NCBI RefSeq assembly: GCF_947507565.1
Contig: NC_089182.1
Location: forward strand, 248,001-312,000
Direction of reading: 5' to 3'
Length of the DNA: 64,000 bases
Source: Oscarella lobularis
Lineage: Eukaryota; Porifera; Homoscleromorpha; Homosclerophorida; Oscarellidae
Within the stretch, counting starts at the first letter, position 1. The number at the start of each line of letters is the position of its first letter. The notes under the pieces were generated by a model that searched no databases, was not told where the DNA came from, and worked only from the letters and a program-made list of their open reading frames with translations. The position numbers and the translations under genes were made by a program. Positions 54,440-64,000 of this stretch are shown here, piece by piece.

Positions 54440-55442
54440 GTTCACCGAGGTCACCATTCGGTGAAAACCGGACCGCAAGTGTGCGTCACAAGACTCATAA
54501 TGGCGACCTTTGTCACACGTCAGATGCCGACTAATAAAACGGCACCTGATTTCTGTTCGACTAACGATGCATAATAACTAGGTAGATGAGCCACAAACGT
54601 GATCGATGGTACCACTCTTCCGGCACTCTCCTGTTCGGCTCTCTGAATAGACGACAGCGTTTGCCTAGCGGATGTTTGCACCCTGGAAAATGCCAGGAAC
54701 CTCGGCTTGGCTAGCTGTCTGGTTTAATTACACAAAGACCACAACATATGGGTCCACGATAGTCATTACAGTATGTCTCTTCCCACGGGTTACCATCTAA
54801 CCGAGGTTCTAACGGGAATCAGGATGTGACCGTAGTTCCCAGGTCCCAGGTCCCTCTCTAAAACCTCTTAAAAAAGAGAAAACGATCCGGTTCCTACACC
54901 CCGCCATCCCACGAAATGCAATTACGTCTAACCGCCCTGACGCAGAGCTATAGTGTAAACGATTTCCACGGGTACCTCACGTCATGATTGAATTGGGTTC
55001 AGTAAGGTCAGACATAAAATCAGGAGAGCAACCGATCTCACCTGCCCAAGATGACTCACAACAATCACCAATTTGGCAAATCATAGTAAGACCACCTACA
55101 CGCTTTATGAGATCCGGGTATAGATTTTATTTCCTACAGTTGGGTCCGGGCTCAATCGCGATTGGAAGCCTATGCTCACTAACGTAGAGGCATCGCTGCG
55201 AGACCTCGACCCGTAATGGCGATCAGGAAGGCCGAAGCGCTCCTTGGCGCTTTGGAACTGAACGAAGAGCATCTTACCTGGATTATTCGGTTCGTTTTGC
55301 ACTCGATGGAGCTGGTGGCAAGCAAGAGTTCGGGCTCAGTGCTCACAAACGCACAGAAAGATCCCTGATGCCACAGTAAACGTAAGGTAGCGCGTTACCA
55401 TGCGTCATTCATCCATACATAGACACACCCACACTACACAGT

Positions 55443-56873
55443 TTACGAAAACTTGATGCTATCAATAGCAATATCTCCCTCTGTGCTGTCGCCATCAATT
55501 CTAACGACAAAACAAATAGTCATGTGTTTATACAACGACGATTCAGTAGTGAGCAAAACTTCTGCCGTTTGCCATTCATCGGATTGATTTCCAGAAAGCT
55601 TCCATAAGGTCGTTCTATTCTTTAAACTTCCGAAGTTTATTGTTTGCTTGACACGCAGATCGCCAACATCCTCTCCGTGCATATGATAAGCAAAACTCAT
55701 TCTTGTATAATTCTGCTTTGGTTGAATCTTTCGACTGCACAATGACGCCCTGTCGTTTGCTTTGTACACACTTTTCCGCTCCACGTACACATAATACTCT
55801 AAAAAAGAAAACACGCGTTTGTCTTGGGATAAACATAAAAAATGATTTTTGCTTTACCTGATCCTTCGAATCCCGCTTGGGGACCGGTCTCCGTAATATC
55901 AGTGGGTCCCCTTGCCGGTCCCTTTTGACGTTGCCATACAACTCCATGGTTGCTTGACGGCTTCCAACGACACATTTCTTCCTCGACCTCAAAGCCACAG
56001 AATTTGCTCACGGGAGGCGCTAAAATCGTCAAATACATAATAAAATATTTACCGGTATCTTCAAAATCACTTACCCTTTACATATTGGACGATAGTAACA
56101 ACAAATAACGTTTCGAAATCGTTAGAAACGCTGATATTATAGACACCTCCTACGGAACCTTTCACAGTGATCTTGTAAGCTTCGAAGATAACGCTTCCTT
56201 CGACTCTTTCAACGTCTTCAACAGTGTAATTCGCTCCGTCTGACGGCTCCACGATATCGTAACCCACGTTGCTGCCGGTGACTGTAAAGGTAAAGGAGAA
56301 CGGATCGCCGACGACAGGCGTAATTTTCGCCGGAGGACGTCTCATGATAATCGGCGGATCGCCCGGCTCGCAAAGGCCACTAGGACTGAGACAAGAAGCG
56401 ACGCACTCATGTACTTCGCAGCACGATTCGGCCGTCCGACGCCGTGTGTGGCCACTTGGACACGGCGGCAGCGTCGGCGAAAACGGCGTCGACGGTGTCG
56501 GACACCGACGAATCGCTTCTGGATTCTGGTCACATTGGGTTCGTCCTTCGGAGCACGAACAGTTGAGGCAGCCGACGTTGAAAGTCGTTCCGCGCGGACA
56601 CGAGCGATCCGCCGTACCCTGGCACACGCCGTCCATGCATTCGAGTCCGTCGTCGCAGTAGTGCCTCGACGACAAATCGCATTTTTCGTTCTTTTGCTGA
56701 GCGCACTGGAAGCAGCGCGGACATTCCCTGTTGTCGACGACGATGCCGCCCAGGCAGTCGAATCCTCCGCATGTGCTCTTGTCCTCGAAAAAAAGACATG
56801 CATCGGATGATGACGTTGCTTTTGACGCTGCAAGAGCAAGAAGAAGAGAGCGTAGAGCCAACGACGTCCACAT
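55443..56873 (-). CDS. Secreted IGFBP-VWC-MAM protein, copy 2
   Basis: Paralogue of the gene at 52918-54343 with the same three-exon layout. Signal peptide MWTSLALRSLLLALAASKA. The IGFBP-like part (CPRCFQCAQQKNEKCD, CDDGLEC) is shorter. The VWC-like part (GCLNCSCSEGRTQC...SCCEVHEC) has a Pro/Thr-rich insertion (CPTPSTPFSPTLPPC). The beta domain (PPAKITPVVGDPFSFTFTVT) and MAM domain (KFCGFEVEEEMCRWKPSS, YTRMSFAYHMHGEDVGDLRV, EGDIAIDSIKFS) follow. The final Cys of copy 1 is Ser here, so one MAM disulphide may differ. Secreted; role unknown. Confidence 0.82.
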
Positions 56874-57232
56874 CTCGAAGGGTGGGTGGGTGAATGAGTC
56901 GTTTGGAGGCAGCTGCGCTCTTTTTTATCCTGTCTTAGCATCCGGTGGGCGGCGAGTTCTAAGCAAACCGCAAACGTGCAGCATCTAAATTCTGCTTCAT
57001 TAACGTCATTAACGATGCATAAACGATAAGCCAAATAAATTACTCTACTAACGTCCCCTGTTCAGCACTCAGCTCGACTTCAGAGACGACAGCGTTTGCC
57101 TAGGAAAAACATAGAGATCCTTTTGCGTGCAGGAACCCCGGTTTGACCATGAGAATCATAGGTTCCTCCTCCTCCTCCTCCCACACGGGTTAGCAACCGA
57201 GGTTCTGGTTCTGCTACGTGCAACATAACATA
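56874..57232. other. Region upstream of MAM copy 2 and downstream of the USP37-like gene
   Basis: 359 bp. The left part is the promoter of copy 2 with the shared TCCGGTGGGCGG element (56941-56952). The right part is the 3' UTR of the USP37-like gene and has a CCT repeat near 57163-57180. No gene seen. Confidence 0.5.
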
Positions 57233-60200
57233 TTACCTTTGTGCGAAAAAGAAAATGTAGCCGCAACTCCCACGTTCCTTTCTCACTCTCGATTCCGAAG
57301 TCTAAATAAAAACGCAAGATCCGGTTTAAAAAAAGCGAAAGGATGCCGGCATTACGCAGACGCAACCATTTCTCACCTTCGACACAATGGAGTCGTTGCA
57401 CGACTTCCACGCGTCCTTTGCAACGTCATAGATGTCGGCAACGTAGTGGCCTGTTCGTGTCCGGTTCAAGCGAAATCAAAAAAGGAAAGTGCGGTGAGCT
57501 CACCAGCTGATGACGCCTCTCCGAGATGGCTAACAACGCTAACCAAATCATACGTCAAGTCGGCACTTCCTCGAGGGACGGGATCATTCTCCGTCTCGTC
57601 GCTCTCCGGCGTCGCGCCGCCCCCGTTGTCGTTCTGCTTCTTCGCGCCTTCGTCATCCTTTGGAGTTGACTCGAGAAGACTTTGCTTGAGAGCTAATTCA
57701 ATCTGTTCATCTTCGGTCATCTCCGTAACGGATTTGGATTCCAATTTCTCGTTCGTTCTACGAAAATATTTTGCGTGTTTCCATGATCTAGACGTACGTG
57801 TGTACCTTTTGCTTTTCATCTGCGGCGGTTTCTCCACGGATGGCTGGCAAATCGAGTCGACTCCAATTCGACAAGGTATTGTCACGGAATCGGATCTCTT
57901 CTTCAATTCCACCCCGTCGTCGGCGACCGTCACTTCGTAGCGTTTCACCAGCAGAATCAATATTCTATCAAGATTAAAAAATATCATCAATGCGCGTAGA
58001 AAAGCGTACCGCGGAAGACGACGGAAACTCTGACTGCGAATCGATCGCTTGCAACTACATTGAGGACAAGTTCGTTCGACGACTTCATCCTAAAAAATCT
58101 TTGTATAGGAGAAGATGCGTTCAGATATAAAATCGCGTACCTGGAAGTATCGTTCCAACATCAGCTGCAGTGACGGCTTCGGCAAGACATCCGGTTGGGG
58201 AATATCAAGAGAAAACGAATGGTAACTCTCCTCCAGCTCAGTCTCATATTTACACCTAAATTATTTAATTAATTAATTAATTATTAAGAAAGAGGAGACT
58301 TCTTACTCTTTGCACGTCGTTTTCGATTCAACGCAACTTTCAAAATTCAACGATATGGGAGAGCGCTGTTCTCCCTCCGTAACACTCCTCCCATTAACTC
58401 CTTTGACGTCCTCTTCGAGCCGACTTAGACATTCGGCTAAGAACTCGTGAGCATCCTGCGAAGTCAAATTCAAAAAATAAATTCAATATATATATTTAAT
58501 TTTTTATTCATGTGACTAATGACTGTTTCTTACGTGTTGGCTGTAGCCGGAAAATTTCGACGATCCCATTTCGAGGCATTTTTTAAATTCGGCGAGATGA
58601 ATGTTTTGAACGGTTTTGATTGCGCCCGTCTCGACGTCTCTCATAAGCCGGTACATGCACCTAGAAAGAAAAAAAAGAGAAAATGAAGAAAATTTCTCAA
58701 CCTCTGCCCCACGGAGGTTCTCACCCGTAAAAAGATTTACGATTGACCGCTCGAAGCAGCGCGTCGTTTGCCAAATCCATAGTAAACGCTTTGAGGCTCA
58801 GAAGGGCTTGAAGAATTGCATTCATATAACACGTGTTACCCAGATTAGTAAAACTATTAAAATATATAAATAATATCGAGATCTCCCCCCACCCCCCCAC
58901 CCACCCACCCTTTGTTTTCGTCGTCGTCGTCGTCTCGTCGATGAAGCCCAAGCGACGTCATCGCGGTATTCGTCTTCTGCGAGAGCGCCAACGCTCGATT
59001 CGACGCATCATCGAGAGGACGAAAACCCGGTTTCAGTTGTCCCCCGTCTGCTTTCGTCAATCCATCCATTAGGGACCTCGGAGGATGACGAAGCTTGGGC
59101 TCGGTCGCTTTGCTTACCAACGTCGCCGCCCGCGCCGAGAAGTGCGGCTTCCGTTTCGGCGTCGACGGTTGTTGCAAAATGTGACGTCGAGGCGGCGACG
59201 TCATCATATCTAATGTCAAGCTTTTATCGAAGGGAGACGCGTATCGTTCTCGATCTGCTTTATAGAATGATAATGGAGACGCTTTTTTGACGTTTTCTAG
59301 TAGTTCGGTTAGGTGACGACTCTATTTAGATCGTTTTCGTCTATTTACCGGGAGTCGTTGGTTCATGAGAAGTCAGAGGCTATAGAAAAAGGTCTCTAAT
59401 ATATATTATATATGAATAATGAGTGCTGTGGCGTACGTCGTCGGGAAGTGAATTAGTTTCATTTTCTTTTTCTTTACGCGGTGGAGATGGTCTTTTAGAC
59501 AAGGCACTCTATAGAAAACAAAAAAATGACCATACAGAAAGAAACATACACTGTACGTCGTTTCATTGTACCTCCGATTTATCCTGATGTACTCGTTTTC
59601 GTTGTTTGGAAGTCTGTAGAAAAGATTCGAAAATACCAATTGTTATGATTTCCAAAAACAGACATACGTCATCGTCCCTTGAAGACAAATCCGGCTTCTA
59701 AGATAAAAATATTTGATTGAAAGCACAAATCATAGACTAATTTAAATTATATTACCTTCAACTTTGATAGACTCAATCCGGCACGAAATCCAGTCACTAA
59801 TTAAAAAAATTAATTAACGAAATATTTCGTCGAAAAAATTGATTTCCAAACCGTCAATAAAAGCGTCCAAATCGTTCTCCATGATCGCAATCATAGCCTT
59901 CGAGAATCTCTTCACATCTCGATTGAACTTGTAGCGCTGGTCGCCCATGTGATTGGAAGCGACGCGGAAATATTGCCCGTCTTTCAAGAGGACGTAGAGG
60001 CTCAATTTCGCGTCGTCGAGTTGAACCGACTTGATATTGTCAGTTAGCTGGAAAAACAAAGCAAAAAAAACGAATAAATGGAGAAGAGATCTCCCGCTGC
60101 GCTGACCTGAAACGACTTTTCGATACGCGGCTGTGATCGTCGTGCGATGCACGTCGTGGTGAGATCGTCGCAAACGAGTTCGAGTTCGCCGAGATATGGA

Positions 60201-60292
60201 ACGACGCGATTCGCCGACGATCGCGATCCCGTGCGAACTTCGCCGCCAACGGAAAACTTCTCGAACGTCTTGCTGAAGTTCAGCGGTTTCAT
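57233..60292 (-). CDS. USP37-like ubiquitin-specific protease with N-terminal PH-like domain and UIM
   Basis: Cysteine deubiquitinase; USP37 removes ubiquitin from cyclin A and other cell-cycle and replication proteins. The start MKPLNFSKTFEKFSVGGEV leads into a PH-like domain with LTDNIKSVQLDDAKLSLYVL and QYFRVASNHMG, as in USP37. A linker precedes the Cys box GFTNLGNTCYMNAILQALLS (~58840), then DAHEFLAECLSRLEEDV (~58440), LNFESCVESKTTCKECKYE and ILILLVKRYEVTV (~57950). A ubiquitin-interacting motif EDEQIELALKQSLLEST lies in the insertion (~57700). The His box is GHYVADIYDVAKDAWKSCND (~57440), and the protein ends SCGYIFFFAQR. Catalytic Cys and His are present. Several introns hold AATT runs. 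An alternative start 22 codons upstream exists. Confidence 0.86.
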
Positions 60293-60413
60293 CGTCGCGT
60301 AGAACGAACAAGATGGGCGAAATTCCTGCCTAAAGGACGAAGAAGCGTGCGCGGGCAAAAAAGGCGGGAAGGACGCAAGATCCCGGATTCAAACAAATAA
60401 TAAACAACGAAAA

Positions 60414-63400
60414 TCACGGAACGCCGACGGGAGTCATCGCGCTAAACGTCGGCAATATGGGTCGCTCTTCGAGTTTGTCGTACTGCAAGTGAAACTCCTT
60501 CTGAACTTTTCGCCACGAATTGACGTCAAAGAAGCAGTATCTTCCCTGTTCGTACGTGTGGGTTTTGACCGTCGGTTCGGCACCTTGCACGTGCGTCACC
60601 CACGCTCGCTCTTCCTTGTGATACCTCCACTCTCGTTGATATCTAAATATGGTTTATCAGAGGCGGGGATCCGAGGGGGTGGGGCTTTACAGTTCTGCAG
60701 CAGCCGCTAATTGCATTAGATCGCCACCGCTGCTATAGTAGAGATAGAAGAGTAGATCTTCTCCATAACGATTCAGCTTGAGACCAGCCAACTAATATAT
60801 GCAGAGTATTAATCTCAATAAAAATGCCAGTAACCATCACACCTTGTCTCTGATAAAAGCGCTTGTAAGGTATTCTGGTGGCACGGTGTAGTCTAGAAAA
60901 TATCACTGTAATTACTACAGTATTAGTATATACAATTGACGTGTATAAATACTACATTTTCGCGTACGTGGTGCTGTGTGTACTCTATTGTTCTTACCAA
61001 CATCTTGAGGTCTTAGTGGAGCTTCGGCGAATGGTGATGCAAACATTGTATATAGACTCCTAAAAAATCAAGTCAAAAAGGAGAAAAACAACACGCTTTT
61101 GATTCCGTACTCGGCAGAATTCAGATTAAGTCCCAAAGTAGTCAAATCGCTGCGAAGAAATTAAACCGTTAATTAAATATTCATTGGGTATTCTCTCTTT
61201 ACCTTCCCAAGGCCAGCGCTACGAGATTATGATCCGTTTCGGCAGCCCGAATAAACGTCAGCAAACCCAACATGCCAAACTGATCACTCAGCATCCCAGC
61301 AGGCAAACTAATAGCCCCTAAAAAGAAAGGACTCTAAACGAATTTCCGCACGCACACAGAGACCCTCTTACCTGGCGCCTGTTTCAAAGATTGCTGTTGC
61401 TGCGGCGGCGGCTGCTGCTGTGGCTGCTGCAACTGCTGAGAACTTGATTGAGGCGGAAGCTGCAATTGCTGGCCCAAGCCGGACTGATGGAGTTGAGATT
61501 GTAATGAAGACGGCTGCGACGTTGGCTTCACTGATGCTGGCTTCTGCCCAATAACTCCACCAACTGGCGGCGGTCTTAATCAATAAATCAATAATGAAGA
61601 AATTGATTACGTCGTCATATGTACCTGTTTGGCAGCTCAAAAGATGATACTGGTTTCGTGTCTAGAAAAACGTATGAAACCCATTGTTTTTAAAATAAAA
61701 GCATATTGTTTTTTCTCAAACCGGCGAAAGCCGTTGACAAGGTCGAGGGCACCTTGAAGAAAGCCCACTATAGGAACTCCAGTCCACAGAAAAAAATAGA
61801 ACTCACTTGAAATGGAACGCGAGTCGTTTCCGTCGTGGAAAGCGTCGTTTCGGTGCTACTCGTTTCTATGGAGTCAAGCGGGTGCCGGCACGTTTGTTTT
61901 TATCAGGAGACAGATGTACCTGTCGTTCTGCTACCAGGAAGAGCCGGGAAGTCTTCGTTGTGCATTTGGAATTCTTGAGGCTGTTCAGGCGGTCTCGTCA
62001 CAAAGCCAGCTATGAAGTAAAAATCACTTATCAATAATCTATACAAAGATTTTCAATCTTACCATAGCTGCTGTTTCTTGATGATGGAGTCAAAGCTGAT
62101 GATGATCCGGAGCCCATTAGTCCTGCAGCTCGATTTAACGCCGGAAAATCCGCCGGATTAAGATGACTCGGCGAGCCCGGATCCCTGCCTGAACAAACCA
62201 GAAAGAAATAGAATTAAAATCTAGACAAGAAACGCTACATACTAAGACCCGGAAGACCTGGACTCATCATTCCCTAAGAATAACGTCATCAATCAACATA
62301 GAAGAGTCATATAATCCATTGAAAATTACCTGACTTTGGCGTCCCTGGGAGATACCATAAAAGGCCAGCGATGAGCTTCCACCTGATCCAAAACGACCCG
62401 ATTGTGATTCAGCCCTAAGGAAGTATCACTATAATAATAACTAGCTATTAAATTCTTACAGTTGAATGTGATTAGGACGGTTTGGTCTTGAAGTGGCGGC
62501 TGTCATTCCGCCCATCATTCCAACGCCCTGTCTCTGCTGACCAGGAGCAACTCCCAGCGATCCTTGAGAAAGAAGCCCGTGCTGTCCCATCCCAAAAGGA
62601 TTTCGACTACAGCAAAAAATTATAACTATATAATACAATAAATAAATAAAGAGAACTTTGCTGCTGGCGATCCAGGAGCCATAGGCGGAGCACCACTTCC
62701 TGTCAAACCAGTCAGATTTCCAGAACTTCCGGAAAGAGAGGGCCCAGGTGCGAAACCTCGACCAGGAAACTAAGCAAGAAGAACATAAGAGAATACTACA
62801 ACTTTAAATAACAGTGGTTAATTGAACCTGAGATCTCATTCCGCCTGATCCAGCTAAGGAAAGACCTTGAATTAGAATATACAATACACTAAAGATAAAT
62901 AAATAAATATACCTGAATTGTAAAATCCGCCTGGAGCAGCCTGTGACCCTGCTGTTACTCCATACATACTTCCCATTCGAAGCTAGAAAAAAAAATCAAA
63001 TACAAACTCATCTATGTTTACCTTTTCCTTGCTATAGTACCTCCTTCTCTCGTTGACTGAAACCGGACTGATTAAAATATCCGGGCATTCCCGAAAGCCC
63101 GAGCTCTTCGTCTCCTTCGTCTCCCAATCCCCCTCCCTACACGAAAACGCGTCTCTTATCTTTCGTCGAAAAACTAGCTAGTCACGTCTATGCTTATTTT
63201 TCGCCTGTACGCTATTTCTTACCGGTTTTCTCATACCGCCTAAGCCTAGAGAGAGAAAAAAACCCCGTAGTTCTATTTATCCTGCATTAGGAATGCTTGG
63301 TTTACCTGATGAGTGCACGTCTGGATGCGTTCGCGACGGATTAGGAAATCTAGAGAGGAACGGGTGGGTAACGGCACCTTTTCTGCTACGTTTTCTTACG

Positions 63401-63446
63401 GATTGAAACCAGGAAAGCCTTCGCTTAGGTTTCTATAGCCTGCCAT
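60414..63446 (-). CDS. CNOT2: CCR4-NOT transcription complex subunit 2
   Basis: CNOT2 is a core CCR4-NOT subunit in mRNA deadenylation. The first exon MAGYRNLSEGFPGFNP is followed by many short exons rich in Gly, Pro, Ser and Gln (SGMPGYFNQSGFSQREKE, GMTAATSRPNRPNHIQL). Two copies of the DFPAL signature are present: LNPADFPALNRAAG (~62140) and MHNEDFPALPGS (~61950), as in human CNOT2. A Gln-rich stretch (61390-61470) precedes MLSDQFGMLGLLTFIRAAETD. The NOT-box domain ends the protein: LTSAFIRDKL..., NRYGEDLLFYLYY, EWRYHKEERAWVTHVQGAEP and FHLQYDKLEERPILP. Length and order match the family. It shares an 83-bp upstream region with the plus-strand secreted protein gene. Confidence 0.9.
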
Positions 63447-63529
63447 GGCGTTGTGAATCTTTTGTTTCTTTCTGGCGCATGCGTTCTGCTAACACAACTC
63501 GCGTGATGTAGGCGTGGCGTATTTGGAAC

Positions 63530-64000
63530 ATGATCACCGTCTTCTTCTTCTTGATTCATTTGCACGTTATCGGAGTCGACTCTGGTTGCTCGTTTACAGC
63601 AGAATCGTGTGACTATTCGCCTTTCTTTTCCGCCTTGGGACGAGTTCTTACGCCTAACAGCATCGAATTTCAGCAAATTATACCTTCGGTTTCTGGATGC
63701 CATGGAAGAAAAAACGGATGCTGCTCCACCAAATTCAGATACTGCAACTGTTCCAATTAAAATCGTGTGATAAGAACTCTTACAAACCTTTGTGCAAGAA
63801 CACGACTTGGAGCAATTGGAGAGCGTGTCACAGTTGCAAGCAAACAAGATCAATGAATTTATCATCAGCATGCTTTGACTCATCCTACTCTAATAGAAGC
63901 GGAATAGTGGAATCAGATGACACTCTCTTGACCATACGAAATGTCACAGACTTTGATTTGTATCAGAAAAGCTTGTCGTGTCCGCAAACAGTAGATTGGC
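63530..64000 (+). CDS. Secreted Cys-rich protein, runs off the right edge
   Basis: Start MITVFFFLIHLHVIGVDS is a signal peptide, followed by CSFTAESCDYSPFFSALG and a Cys-rich stretch CHGRKNGCCSTKFRYCNCSN that meets a stop at 63758-63760. Immediately downstream, another frame continues with Cys-rich sequence SCDKNSYKPLCKNTTWSNWR and ACHSCKQTRS, resembling a thrombospondin type 1-like pattern, open to the window edge. A short intron (about 63688-63739, gtttct...ttcag) would join the two in phase but would remove most of the first Cys cluster. Alternatively the first frame is a short complete protein, or there is a sequence error. Product not identified. Confidence 0.45.

Larger units (their letters stand above)
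54344..55442. other. Intergenic region between tandem MAM genes
   Basis: About 1.1 kb. The left end is the promoter of copy 1 (TATAAAG at 54387-54393, TCCGGTGGGCGG at 54428-54439). The right end (about 55200-55440) resembles the sequence downstream of copy 1 (about 52620-52917), including NNPG followed by a gtaaga donor on the minus strand, so the duplicated unit includes 3' flank. Frames such as 54984-55187 have no recognisable product. Confidence 0.55.

Noticed and set aside
1-64000. CRISPR arrays, tRNA and rRNA genes
   Set aside because: No regularly spaced repeats, tRNA box A/B cloverleaf or rRNA-like sequence was recognised by eye; the window is eukaryotic.

Overview
The window is animal nuclear DNA from an early-branching metazoan. 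A sponge, possibly a homoscleromorph such as Oscarella, fits best, but this is inferred from gene content and compactness and not proven. Metazoan-type genes (a TGF-beta type I receptor, an adhesion GPCR, a Trio-like multidomain RhoGEF, IGFBP/VWC/MAM secreted proteins) sit beside broadly eukaryotic genes. Genes are very close together, introns are mostly about 48-70 nt, and many introns carry AATT/TTAA tetranucleotide runs.

Left part (1-13.5 kb): a synaptotagmin-like C2 protein (5'-incomplete), MCM8, a divergent Rab-like GTPase (minus), a PHF20-like Tudor/zinc-finger protein, mitochondrial glutaredoxin GLRX5, BORCS5 (minus), and a fibronectin-III single-pass membrane protein. Centre (13.8-45.8 kb): UBA5 (minus), an 18.5-kb gene for a CRAL-TRIO/spectrin/double-RhoGEF/multi-SH3/tandem-kinase protein, an RCC1-repeat protein (minus), DNA ligase IV, and an adhesion GPCR with a laminin-G-like N-terminus. 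Most of these genes are in head-to-head or tail-to-tail pairs with 80-330 bp between coding regions.

Right part (45.8-64 kb): a 711-bp Tc1/mariner-type MITE with 32-bp terminal inverted repeats, a TGFBR1-like receptor, a 4.1-kb gene-poor stretch with repeat-like GC-rich sequence and an orphan exon resembling a class I HDAC N-terminus, two tandem paralogous secreted IGFBP-VWC-MAM genes (minus), a USP37-like deubiquitinase (minus), CNOT2 (minus), and the start of a secreted Cys-rich protein (plus).

The most interesting object is the 18.5-kb gene. Its front half is Trio/Kalirin (CRAL-TRIO, spectrin repeats, DH-PH), and its back half adds five tandem SH3 domains, a second DH-PH, another SH3-like domain, and two Ig-FN3-kinase type modules. 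Trio and Kalirin have one C-terminal kinase; a tandem kinase pair is the hallmark of obscurin/UNC-89. Kinase 1 keeps the catalytic Asp, while kinase 2 has lost the HRD Asp, Lys and Asn. All multi-exon models were made by eye from splice signals and remembered family sequences, so individual exon edges are approximate.
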